64,000 nucleotides of DNA from CAYHHI01 sp964356335 (GTDB taxonomy: Bacteria; Arandabacterota; Arandabacteria; Arandabacterales; Arandabacteraceae). Where the stretch lies: the NCBI GenBank assembly GCA_964356335.1, contig CAYHHI010000008.1, positions 1 through 64,000 on the forward strand, read 5' to 3'. Both the position numbers and the translations under genes were made by a program. The notes under the pieces were generated by a model. The model did no database searches and was not told the origin of the DNA. It saw nothing but the letters and a program-made list of their open reading frames with translations. Below are positions 39,182 through 46,825 of this stretch, in pieces; positions within the stretch are counted from its first letter, which is position 1, and each line of letters begins with the position of its first letter.

Positions 39182-41887
39182 CTACTCGAGCACTATCACT
39201 TTTCGGGTCTGGACCACAGGGCCTGATGTAAATTTCACGAAGTAGATTCCCGGCGAGACTCTTCGTCCTGAAGCATCTTCACCTTTCCAGGTGGCCTCCC
39301 ACACCCCGGCTGAGACCTCGTCGAGGCGAGGCGCCGATACGCGTCTCCCGTCCACATCAAATATCTCAACCTGAGGGCTGGCATTGTACAGCGTCTCAAG
39401 CACTAGCCGCACTGAAGTCATGAACGGGTTGGGGTTGATCGCTATGGATGGGCTCGGGCGGTGCCCACCGTCCGGGACAGATACGTTCCCGTCTATGTGT
39501 ACCGAGGCAACCTGCGAGAACGGGCTTTCATGCCCGAGTGAATCGAACCCGGTGACCCAGTAGTAATAGGTGTTACCTGCCGCAACAGCAGTATCGGTGC
39601 ATGTCGTCTCGGGCGCAGCCACAACGCAATAGGTCTGCGGGGCCTCGGAAGTATTCCTGTAGATCTTGTAAGAGCTGAGATCCGGGTCGGCCACGCTCGC
39701 CCAGGTGAGACGCACGCAGGGCCCCTCTCCCTCGGAAGCAACCAGCCCGGCAGGCGCAGCCGGATGCGGCGGCCCAGATGCGACGAGAGCCTCCCCCACG
39801 TAAGGAATGACGTTCGGGCATGTCACCGTAACATGGAGTGCCCCAGGCGTTAAAGCATCCACGATCAAGCTTACGCTTCCGGAGGGGCCGGTCTCGCCTA
39901 CGACATAAACCTCATCAGGCTTCCAGAGGCAAACCTTGGCTCCGGCAAGCGGGGCTCCCCCACTGGATACGCTCACGCCATAGATCTGTGGAGTCGTATC
40001 CAACGCGGACGGCGCGAAGACTTCCATCTCACGCGGTTCCTCAGTCCACAATGGGAGCTCCGGATCGCCAAGGAGATTGAGTCCGTACATCAAGTATCGC
40101 ATGTATGGATCAGCCCGCGACTCGCCCACGTATTCGTGTTTGGCGTCCGCATGGGCTTTCCCCAGATTGGTGAAGCCGGTCACGAATATCGATTCAAAGA
40201 AGGACTGATCGTAATAGTCGGATGGCCCGTCACCGGGAGAGCCCGGAGTGCCCCATCCATATCTTGAATTACCGATGTAGAAGCCGCCGCCTCGCTTCGC
40301 GAGCACCCAGGCCTCGCCGATACAATCGTTTTGATCAAAACCACCGCCGAGACAGGAGGCTGAGTACATGAGCCCATACCGCTCATTGGAGGTGAGCATG
40401 AGGAAGTCCTCATTCTGGAGGAAGTCCTCGTATAACGATATGTTCTTGTAGAAACCGTGGCAGCATATGTTGACGAAGCCCGTGCCCTGGTCGAGTGCGC
40501 TTATCACGGTAGCATAGTTGAGATTTCCACTCGATTGGTAGAGCTTCTCTATGGAAAACTTGGGCGGAACATAGCGCGAACCGACGAGATTCTTGGCAAT
40601 GCCGGCATCGGTGTAATCCGGATCGGAAGGGTTCATCGGGTCTCCCCAGAGGATCTCTCCCAGAAAGACCATCGTAAGTTCATAATCCTTGGGAAGCGGA
40701 CAGAAGCCTTCATAGGTGAGCACCTTTTTCACGAATGTATCAACCTCTTCAGCAGTGGCCACGGGTGCTCGGCCTACGAAGACGTCAGCATACATATCGA
40801 CGTTGTCAGATGACACCTCACCCCAGTAGAGATCATCATCATCGTTCCAGGTGCCGTCAAGGTCCGAATAGTAAAGATCGCAGGGTATGTAGGGCTTGTC
40901 GCTAAGGGCGACGTAGGCCTTCCGATCGGGTATTATCTGGGTGCTGCCCCCAAGCAGTACCCAATCCGTTCCACGGCTGGTGTGGAAATATCTGATGCAG
41001 TTACGGATCTTCTCCTGGAGGTCACTGCCAGGATAAGCACTCGCGATCGCCTCTTTCGTGACGATCTCACTCACTAGTCCCTTTCTCATCTTCCACTGCC
41101 TGAGCGGTTCAAAGGATGCTTTGAGGCCTTCGCCCGTGATAATGAGGTAATTGACTTCGCCGCCGCCCATGGGGACGAGATCATAGATAGCCCGCTCAGA
41201 CGACCTCAATGGGCCTGCCTGGTTTCCGACCAGCCTTCTTACGAGTCCGAGGGCATGTGGAGATGCGACCTCTTGCGCCGATCGGGTCTCCGGCGTTTCA
41301 TAATCAAGCCTGAACTTTATCTCGGTATAAAGCATCAGTTTCCTGTCCAGAGGCAGATAGCGCAGCGGGAATACGATGACGTCACAGATAGGAACCCCTG
41401 AAATCTTGCCTGAGCCGGCGAGCTCCACAGCGCGGTGCGGGTAGGGTTCTCTTGACATATAAACGGAGGCCACGGGTGGGACGAACTCGGCCCGCAGCGG
41501 AGCCGACAACGGCTGCGGCGGCTGCGACGGCCAGATCACATAAAGCCCGGGAAGCGTTATGCTGTCGCAGGCAACGATTGAAACCCCCACGACTTTGCTG
41601 CCGGCGGGAAGTGCAACTCTTACAGGCACCTGTGGAAGGTGCGGCATGCCCGGCTGGTCGAGCCACCTCGCACCCTGGATTGAGCCCAGATCGTAGGCAC
41701 CGACTTTCGAGAAGCGCAGATCGTTTTCGGAGAAGGTGACGGTCTGGGTATAGGTCGCACCTGAGGCGACATACACCGAGGCCACCAACCAGCCGAAGAG
41801 GATAGCGAAACATAGGGCAAGGGCGCGAAGCCTAAGCGGCTGATAGCCCTTGCTTTTTGCTACACTGCCCCGTGCTTCCCGTTGCAT
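39182..41887 (-). CDS. Gingipain-type cysteine protease (family C25), secreted
   Basis: 901 residues. The signal segment (ALALCFAILFGWLVASVYVA) is followed by a propeptide-like region. The caspase-like C25 core starts at about residue 245 (YLIITGEGLKASFEPLRQWK, then DWVLLGGSTQIIPDRKAYVA). The likely catalytic pair is H477 in GFVNICCHGFYK and C512 in LMYSASCLGGGF. A fibronectin-like module and a FlgD/Por-like sorting domain close the protein (INPNPFMTSVRLVL ... DVDGRRVSA ... SPGIYFVKFT ... KVIVLE). AGGTG lies 5 bases before the ATG. Enzymes of this type digest proteins outside the cell. Specificity cannot be read. Confidence 0.93.
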   Translation of the reverse strand: MQREARGSVAKSKGYQPLRLRALALCFAILFGWLVASVYVASGATYTQTVTFSENDLRFSKVGAYDLGSIQGARWLDQPGMPHLPQVPVRVALPAGSKVVGVSIVACDSITLPGLYVIWPSQPPQPLSAPLRAEFVPPVASVYMSREPYPHRAVELAGSGKISGVPICDVIVFPLRYLPLDRKLMLYTEIKFRLDYETPETRSAQEVASPHALGLVRRLVGNQAGPLRSSERAIYDLVPMGGGEVNYLIITGEGLKASFEPLRQWKMRKGLVSEIVTKEAIASAYPGSDLQEKIRNCIRYFHTSRGTDWVLLGGSTQIIPDRKAYVALSDKPYIPCDLYYSDLDGTWNDDDDLYWGEVSSDNVDMYADVFVGRAPVATAEEVDTFVKKVLTYEGFCPLPKDYELTMVFLGEILWGDPMNPSDPDYTDAGIAKNLVGSRYVPPKFSIEKLYQSSGNLNYATVISALDQGTGFVNICCHGFYKNISLYEDFLQNEDFLMLTSNERYGLMYSASCLGGGFDQNDCIGEAWVLAKRGGGFYIGNSRYGWGTPGSPGDGPSDYYDQSFFESIFVTGFTNLGKAHADAKHEYVGESRADPYMRYLMYGLNLLGDPELPLWTEEPREMEVFAPSALDTTPQIYGVSVSSGGAPLAGAKVCLWKPDEVYVVGETGPSGSVSLIVDALTPGALHVTVTCPNVIPYVGEALVASGPPHPAAPAGLVASEGEGPCVRLTWASVADPDLSSYKIYRNTSEAPQTYCVVAAPETTCTDTAVAAGNTYYYWVTGFDSLGHESPFSQVASVHIDGNVSVPDGGHRPSPSIAINPNPFMTSVRLVLETLYNASPQVEIFDVDGRRVSAPRLDEVSAGVWEATWKGEDASGRRVSPGIYFVKFTSGPVVQTRKVIVLE

Positions 41888-41983
41888 CTTGCACCTGCTC
41901 TCCGTGCTCGAGTAGAGCCCAAATGCTTGATTTCCATCAACTGCCTTACGCTGCTATCCTACATATGCACCGAGCGTGCCACT

Positions 41984-43540
41984 TTATGAGTAGAAGCGGG
42001 GTTCCCCGCCGATCACCGTTCCGGCCACGTGCGTACTAAGAATCGCATCAGGATTTGACATGGCAAGAATATTCTCGTCAAGAATCGTAAAGGCCGAGCG
42101 CGCCCCCATCTTGCTCACCACTTGGTCCATGGCGCTAGCCCGAGCTGCTCCCGTGATGTAACAGTCTACAGCCTGCCACACCTCGATTCGTTCCTGCGGA
42201 TACCATGGATCCTGGTCGCGTCTCGCCGGATTGCTCCGTGTCACTGCTGCATGGATGCCCTTCAAAGGATCAGGGCTTTCGATCGGAGCGTCGGATCCGA
42301 AGGCGACCCTGCCGCCTGACTCCATGATTCGCTTCCAGGCATACGCGTTACGAGAACGCGCACCCCAGCACTTGTCAGCGACATCTCTGTCAGAAACGAG
42401 GTGAACCGGCTGCATGGAGGCGATCACACCAAGTCGCCCGAACCTTGGTATATCCTCGGACCGCAAGACCTGAACATGTTCGACTCGGAGCAAGGCATCA
42501 TGGTACTTCCGGTCTCGCCTCGCTTCCTCATAAACATCCAGAGTCTCCATGTTGGCCCTGTCCCCAATGGCATGGATGGTGACCGCGAAGCTTTTGCCCA
42601 AAGCTCGCAAGACGATTTCGCGGAGTTTGTCCTTGGACGCAACTGGTATGCCAAGATTGCCGGGCTGCCCACAGTAAGGCTCGAGCATGCTTGCTGTCTG
42701 TGAGCCGAGGGCGCCATCAGCGTAGGTCTTGATGCAGGCGACTTCGGGCGACGGAGCGAGCGCGTCGATCTCGTCGGGTTCCACGACTTCACGTAACCTG
42801 AAGAGATTGTGCGAGACGTATCCTTTGCCAACTGCCTTGGTGAGCAGGCGAGCATCGGCTTCGCTCTCAACCGTGTGAATACCCGTGAGGCCAAGGCATG
42901 CAAGCCTCTCGCCGGCCTGCCTGATCGCGTCCAAGATCCTCTCCTCTTTCTGGGCGCCGGACTTTTTCGGTACCAGATTTGCCGCATTCTCCTTGAGTAT
43001 GCCCGTGGGCTTGCCGGCATCATCCACTACGATCTCCCCGCCTTCAACCGGTACGGCCCGGTCAGCCAGTCCCAATTCCACAAGGGCTGCCGAGTTTAGC
43101 CACTCCAAATGGCCATCCCTGCTCGTGAGCGACACCGGATTCTCAGGCGCGATGGCATCAAGCACCCACCTTGTCGGAAACCCAGACAGGCGCCATCGCT
43201 GCTTATCCCAACCTCTGCCGGAGAGCCAGGCCCCCTTGGGCATGCGAGCAAGATAGGACCGAGCGACTTCGAGCCCTTCCTCAAGAGTCTGGGTATCGGC
43301 CAGATTGGGTTCGATGAGCGACTTCGCATATTTCACGAGGTGGATGTGCGAATCAACCAAACCCGGCAGGAGAAGCTTACCTCGAAGGTCGATCACTTCG
43401 GTATCCTCAGGCCGCACGAAGTCCCTGATGACACCGACTTCCTCGATTCGCTCACCGTGCCAGAGGACGAATCCCTTTTCGATGACGTCACCCTGCCCCA
43501 GGTAGACAATGCAGTTTATGAAGGCATATCTCTGAGGCAC
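41984..43540 (-). CDS. Amidohydrolase family 3 protein (YtcJ-like)
   Basis: 518 residues from a GTG start. It carries the metal-dependent hydrolase layout: LLLPGLVDSHIHLVKYAKSL (HxH), then GRGWDKQRW, AVTIHAIGDRANMETL (His ligand) and VAFGSDAPIESPDPLKGIHA (Asp). Homologous YtcJ-type proteins hydrolyse amide or ester bonds of diverse compounds, and the substrate here is unknown. No signal peptide, so cytoplasmic. The ribosome binding site AAGGGG is only about 2 bases before the GTG, so the exact start is somewhat uncertain. It stands alone between the C25 protease and a small zinc-ribbon gene. Confidence 0.92.
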   Translation of the reverse strand: MPQRYAFINCIVYLGQGDVIEKGFVLWHGERIEEVGVIRDFVRPEDTEVIDLRGKLLLPGLVDSHIHLVKYAKSLIEPNLADTQTLEEGLEVARSYLARMPKGAWLSGRGWDKQRWRLSGFPTRWVLDAIAPENPVSLTSRDGHLEWLNSAALVELGLADRAVPVEGGEIVVDDAGKPTGILKENAANLVPKKSGAQKEERILDAIRQAGERLACLGLTGIHTVESEADARLLTKAVGKGYVSHNLFRLREVVEPDEIDALAPSPEVACIKTYADGALGSQTASMLEPYCGQPGNLGIPVASKDKLREIVLRALGKSFAVTIHAIGDRANMETLDVYEEARRDRKYHDALLRVEHVQVLRSEDIPRFGRLGVIASMQPVHLVSDRDVADKCWGARSRNAYAWKRIMESGGRVAFGSDAPIESPDPLKGIHAAVTRSNPARRDQDPWYPQERIEVWQAVDCYITGAARASAMDQVVSKMGARSAFTILDENILAMSNPDAILSTHVAGTVIGGEPRFYS

Positions 43541-43692
43541 TTCCCCTTTACCCCCTCCCGTGTAGTGGCCGCGAGGCTCACAGGGTCTGCACTAGTATCA
43601 AGGTTCTCAGACACCTGGCTCGGAATCCGAAACAGTCAGGCAGGAGCGCATGTTATAAGGGCCGGCAAGGTAATCACTCTATCGGGGCCGAT

Positions 43693-43908
43693 TCACTCCC
43701 TGCAATGGGGGCAGACCTTCTCATTGACGGAAAGCGGCCTTCCGCATTTGCCGCAACGCCGAATCTTCTGTCCGCAGGCCCTGCAGAAGGGATAGGCCTC
43801 CTCCACAGGTGACTCACAGAATGGGCACTGGCAAGCAACCTTGGCGTTGGCATTCGTATTGGCATTGGCCTGGTCCTTGCCGGGAGTTCCCTTTGGATCA
43901 TTTCTCAT
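43693..43908 (-). CDS. Small double zinc-ribbon protein
   Basis: About 71 residues starting at ATG 43908 (MRNDPKG). It overlaps the end of the NifU-like gene by about 11 bp, which implies coupled translation. A low-complexity linker rich in Asn and Ala is followed by two zinc ribbons, CQCPFCESPVEEAYPFCRAC and CGKCGRPLSVNEKVCPHC. Each has the CxxC...CxxC layout. Such proteins are often RNA- or protein-binding adaptors. The coupling to a scaffold for iron-sulfur clusters is notable but not explained. Confidence 0.8.
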   Translation of the reverse strand: MRNDPKGTPGKDQANANTNANAKVACQCPFCESPVEEAYPFCRACGQKIRRCGKCGRPLSVNEKVCPHCRE

Positions 43909-44293
43909 TCTGGTCACCCCCATCACCCGACTTTCGCTTCAGGTAGTCTTCGATTGCTTTGTGAAGCGCATCAGCCCCAAGGTTGGAGCAATGCAGCTTG
44001 TTGGAAGGCAGGCCATCGAGCTCGTTCGCGACGTCTTTGTTGGTGATTTTCAAGGCCTCGTCAAGGGTCTTGCCCTTGGCCATCTCACTGATCATGCTCG
44101 AGACAGCTATCGCTGCCCCACAGCCAAAGGTTTTGAACTTTATGTCCTCGAGCCTGTCATCCTTAACCTTTATGTAGAAGGTCATCATGTCACCGCAGAC
44201 AGGATTGCCCACGGTCCCCGCGCCGTCGGCATCCTTGATCTCCCCGACATTTCGGGGATTCATGAAATGCTCCATCACCTTTTCACTGTACAT
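43898..44293 (-). CDS. NifU/IscU-like iron-sulfur cluster scaffold
   Basis: 131 residues with the conserved cysteines of the U-type scaffold: GNPVCGDMMTFYIKV, FKTFGCGAAIAVSS and LPSNKLHCSNLGADALHKAI. It would assemble [2Fe-2S] or [4Fe-4S] clusters for transfer to apo-proteins, working with a cysteine desulfurase that is not in this window. The N terminus (MYSEKVMEHFMNPRNVGEI) is intact. No SufS, IscS or HesB gene flanks it. A ferredoxin that would need such clusters is encoded 2 kb away. Confidence 0.92.
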   Translation of the reverse strand: MYSEKVMEHFMNPRNVGEIKDADGAGTVGNPVCGDMMTFYIKVKDDRLEDIKFKTFGCGAAIAVSSMISEMAKGKTLDEALKITNKDVANELDGLPSNKLHCSNLGADALHKAIEDYLKRKSGDGGDQNEK

Positions 44294-44643
44294 CTCGCTC
44301 TCACCCCACTTTGATCTCTTTGAAGCTCAATATGGCACCTGGCCCAAGGCCAGTCAAGGGAAAACCTGGCGTTGCTCACCTGCCACCCCATCTGTTCCCT
44401 CCACAGATCCACCCCAAGACAGACCAGATTCCTGAATCCTACCCCAGGGTCATGATGTCTGTTCCCAACCTTAACCCTAGGAGCGACATAAATTCACCAC
44501 GCCAGAGAACGCCATCACCCCATCGCTTCCCACAGATAATCAGATTTCGCTTGTAATAGTACGAGGTTTCCACTACTATCCTCCAAATTCTTGGAAAAAT
44601 GCGCCGCCCCGCGATAGATTTGGGGTGCAAGGGGAGTTGGCTC
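44294..44643. other. Gap between NifU-like gene and hypothetical gene, mainly an R2 repeat
   Basis: This 350-bp stretch has no supported gene. Its central part (44395-44470) is an R2 repeat. Short open frames here translate the repeat (for example the peptide DQIPESYPR...MSVPN) and should not be taken as proteins. Confidence 0.5.
44395..44470 (-). repeat. R2 dispersed repeat, copy 1
   Basis: 76 bp, inverted relative to the copy at 57932-58007; 71 of 76 positions match. On the minus strand it begins GGTTGGGAACAGACATCATG. Within it lie a mini-hairpin GATTC/GAATC and an outer ACAGAC/GTCTGT pair. Its first part includes the 21-base core TGGGAACAGACATCATGACCC, also found at 14817-14837. Confidence 0.85.
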
Positions 44644-44970
44644 TTGAATGATGAAAAGTGGTATTATCTGCTTGAGGAGATAGACAGGAAGTTCGGGATC
44701 GAGGAGCGTAGCACCGAGGAAGTGCCCGAGAAGAAGATCAAAGTGGAAAAGGCTGTGTTCACGGGTGCTGGCGGGCGGATGAAGCTTGAGAGATTCACGC
44801 GCGCCTTGGTGCTGGAGCGTCAGGTCAAGTTCTCAAGAAGGATAGGCGGCGAAACGGCTGAAAAGTACCTGTACTCGGACACGGAAAAGACTCACAGGGT
44901 GACGCTCTACAGATGGGATGGAGAGGCTGCCACCTGGCAGCAAATAGACTTCAGGAAGCTGGGCACCTGA
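44644..44970 (+). CDS. Hypothetical protein
   Basis: About 109 residues. The TTG at 44644 is chosen because GGGGAG lies 7 bases upstream; an ATG at 44599 has no ribosome binding site. The sequence is charged (EKWYYLLEEIDRKFGIEERS, VFTGAGGRMKLERFTRALVL, THRVTLYRWDGEAATWQQID). No family was recognised. It may be a small regulatory or adaptor protein. The next gene starts 109 bp later. Confidence 0.7.
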   Translation: MNDEKWYYLLEEIDRKFGIEERSTEEVPEKKIKVEKAVFTGAGGRMKLERFTRALVLERQVKFSRRIGGETAEKYLYSDTEKTHRVTLYRWDGEAATWQQIDFRKLGT

Positions 44971-45015
44971 GGACGTACATGGTCCTAGGGTCTTGGAGCG
45001 TACCCTGCTGGATGT

Positions 45016-45043
45016 CTCCCCGCGGTTCTAAGGCCACGGGGAG
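45016..45043. promoter_or_regulatory. Hairpin in the leader of the DHH phosphoesterase gene
   Basis: CTCCCCG (45016-45022) and CGGGGAG (45037-45043) form a 7-bp stem with a 14-base loop. It lies 36 bp before the chosen start of the next gene. No T-tract follows. It could be a weak terminator of the hypothetical gene or a translational control element. Confidence 0.35.
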
Positions 45044-45078
45044 TTGGCATAATGAAGACTTTTCGGAGGGATGAGTCA

Positions 45079-46215
45079 ATGACTGTGGATACAGCCTTGT
45101 CAGCGTTCGTATCGCAGGCAAAGCTTGAGGAGCTCCTCGAGATCATGGGCGGCTCAAAATCCCTCCTCATTCTTACGCACGATAATCCGGATCCCGACGC
45201 AGTATCGGCGGCATCTTGTCTTAGGTACATTATTTCCAAACGGTTAGGCATACAGGTCGGGATTGGTTATGGAGGAATCGTGGGCAGGGCCGAGAACAGG
45301 ACGATGCTGAGGCTACTCAAAATACATACGACCAAGATCTCGGAGGCGAAGATAAGGCAGCACAAGTCCGTGCTTCTCATGGATACCCAGCCTATGGCCG
45401 GCAACAATTCGCTGCCGCGCGGAGCTCAGGTCAAAGGAGTCATAGATCATCATCCCCAGAGAAAATCTACTCGCGCACCCTTCCTCGATATAAGGCCGGA
45501 TTACGGGGCTGTGGCGACGATTCTCACGGAGTATCTTTTCTCAAGCGGCCTCGATATCCCCACCAACCTGGCCACAGCACTTTTCTACGGGATCGCCTCT
45601 GAAACCCAGGATCTCGGCAGGGAAGTTTCGGATGCCGATGCCGCCGCCTACCTGGCCCTGTTCGGCAAGGCCAACAAGAAGCTGCTTTCCAAGATCAGGC
45701 GCCCTGTGGTGACAAGGGAACACTTCGCATACATGGCAAGGGCTATAGCCAATGCGGTGACCTACAAGCATTCGATAGCAACTCCGCTCGGGAGGGTGGA
45801 CAATCCGGATACCGTGGCCGAAGTCGCTGACCTGATGCTCACGCTTCAGAGAATGACCTGGTCCATCTGCACGGGGAGACATAAGGATACCATCCTGATG
45901 TCCTTGAGGACGACAAGAGTCAAGGGCAAGGCGGGCACTGTCGCCAGGTCGGTCATTGGGGCATCCGGCACCGCAGGCGGCCACGATATGGTCGCCGGCG
46001 GGCAGATCACCTGTGCCGGCATGACCGAGAAGCAGCGAGACGAGTTAGAACACAAGGCAATCGAGACTTTTTTCAGGACAAGGGGTAAGCCGGAAAGTGG
46101 AGAGTTGACGCCATTGGTGGCCCCGGAGGCCGAAGACAAGAAACAAGAGGAATCGCCGAGAACTTCACAGGAGCATGCAGATAACCCTACCAAGAGGGAG
46201 GAGGTGAATCGATGA
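45079..46215 (+). CDS. DHH-family phosphoesterase (NrnA-like)
   Basis: 378 residues. The start at 45079 has GGAGGG 8 bases upstream; an ATG at 45052 lacks a site. DHH/DHHA1 motifs: LLILTHDNPDPDAVSAASCL, VLLMDTQP, KGVIDHHPQR (the DHH motif), ATALFYGIASETQDLGR and the DHHA1 motif GTAGGHDMVAGGQI. Members of this group cut short RNA oligonucleotides, pAp or cyclic dinucleotides, and this sequence does not tell which. It overlaps a ferredoxin gene by 4 bp. Confidence 0.93.
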   Translation: MTVDTALSAFVSQAKLEELLEIMGGSKSLLILTHDNPDPDAVSAASCLRYIISKRLGIQVGIGYGGIVGRAENRTMLRLLKIHTTKISEAKIRQHKSVLLMDTQPMAGNNSLPRGAQVKGVIDHHPQRKSTRAPFLDIRPDYGAVATILTEYLFSSGLDIPTNLATALFYGIASETQDLGREVSDADAAAYLALFGKANKKLLSKIRRPVVTREHFAYMARAIANAVTYKHSIATPLGRVDNPDTVAEVADLMLTLQRMTWSICTGRHKDTILMSLRTTRVKGKAGTVARSVIGASGTAGGHDMVAGGQITCAGMTEKQRDELEHKAIETFFRTRGKPESGELTPLVAPEAEDKKQEESPRTSQEHADNPTKREEVNR

Positions 46216-46397
46216 AAGCAGTTGTCGACAAGGACCTTTGTACGGGATGTGAACTATGCATTCAGACGTGCCCGGACGTGTTCGAGTTGGAAGGTGACAC
46301 GGCGAGCGTCAAGGTGGACCCCGTTCCGTCCGGATCTGAAGATTGTGCGAAACAGGCAGCGGATGAGTGCCCCGTTGAAGCCATAAAGATCGAATAA
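46212..46397 (+). CDS. Single-cluster [4Fe-4S] ferredoxin
   Basis: 61 residues. It has CTGCELCIQTCP (CxxCxxC plus CP) and a second CP at ADECPVEAIKIE, the layout of one-cluster ferredoxins. Its ATG overlaps the preceding TGA (ATGA), so expression is coupled to the DHH protein. It is a cytoplasmic one-electron carrier with no obvious partner here. Confidence 0.93.
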   Translation: MKAVVDKDLCTGCELCIQTCPDVFELEGDTASVKVDPVPSGSEDCAKQAADECPVEAIKIE

Positions 46398-46436
46398 TCT
46401 CAGGGCAGGCATGATGGTTAGGGCGTTGGATCTCTC

Positions 46437-46458
46437 GGGGGGAGATGGTTCTCCCCCC
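46437..46458 (+). terminator. Rho-independent terminator after the ferredoxin gene
   Basis: GGGGGGAGA (46437-46445) pairs with TCTCCCCCC (46450-46458) across a TGGT loop, followed by CCCG and TTTGGT. A strong GC hairpin but a short T-tract. It separates the ferredoxin operon from the kdp promoter. Confidence 0.65.
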
Positions 46459-46558
46459 CCCGTTTGGTATCCCTGTATGCTGCCGCGACGGCCTCGCTCT
46501 TCTGCGCGTGCCCTTGTGCGAGGGCCGACATACCCACTTTTCTTCCGTGCGCTGCGAC

Positions 46559-46587
46559 TTGTGTTGAACTGAGTAAGCGGCTATAAT
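46559..46587 (+). promoter_or_regulatory. Candidate sigma-70 promoter of the kdp operon
   Basis: TTGTGT (46559-46564), a 17-base spacer and TATAAT (46582-46587). It lies 56 bp before the first small ORF of the operon. The -10 is perfect; the -35 keeps the TTG. No activator-binding site is recognisable. Confidence 0.5.
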
Positions 46588-46642
46588 CTGCCGTGCGGAA
46601 TTGTGGCCATATATTGTGGCCGTATGAGGAAGGTGCTGAAGA

Positions 46643-46723
46643 GTGGATGTCCTTTTTATCGGCTTGACTCTCGCTCTAGTGATTCTGTCGCTCGCATTGA
46701 TTAGGCTGTGCGAACGCCTGTAG
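46643..46723 (+). CDS. Very short membrane peptide upstream of kdpF
   Basis: 26 codons from a GTG start: one hydrophobic helix (VLFIGLTLALVILSLALI) and a basic-cysteine tail (RLCERL). AGGAAGGTG is about 7 bases upstream. Short peptides ending in LIRLCERL are often seen just before kdpF in other genomes (from memory). Possibly a small Kdp subunit or a regulator of the transporter. It would be missed by automatic gene callers because of its length. Confidence 0.65.
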   Translation: MDVLFIGLTLALVILSLALIRLCERL

Positions 46724-46738
46724 ATAAGGAGGCCTCAC

Positions 46739-46825
46739 ATGGCAATCTACTGGATCGGTGGAATTGTCGCTCTGATCCTCTTGATATACCTGCTTGTGGC
46801 CCTGCTCAAGCCTGAGGCCTTCTGA
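46739..46825 (+). CDS. kdpF: KdpF-like small subunit of the potassium ATPase
   Basis: 28 codons: MAIYWIGGIVALILLIYLLV then ALLKPEAF. A single helix ending in LLKPE.F is typical of KdpF, which stabilises the KdpABC complex. AAGGAGG lies 7 bases upstream. Its TGA overlaps the kdpA ATG (TGATG), supporting coupled translation. Confidence 0.85.
   Translation: MAIYWIGGIVALILLIYLLVALLKPEAF

Noticed and set aside
46437..46458. CRISPR or G-quadruplex element
   Set aside because: The G-run and C-run simply form a terminator hairpin after the ferredoxin gene. There is no array of spaced repeats anywhere in the window.
46564..46587. TTGAAC as the -35 of the kdp promoter
   Set aside because: The spacer to TATAAT would be only 12 bases. 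TTGTGT at 46559 gives the normal 17.
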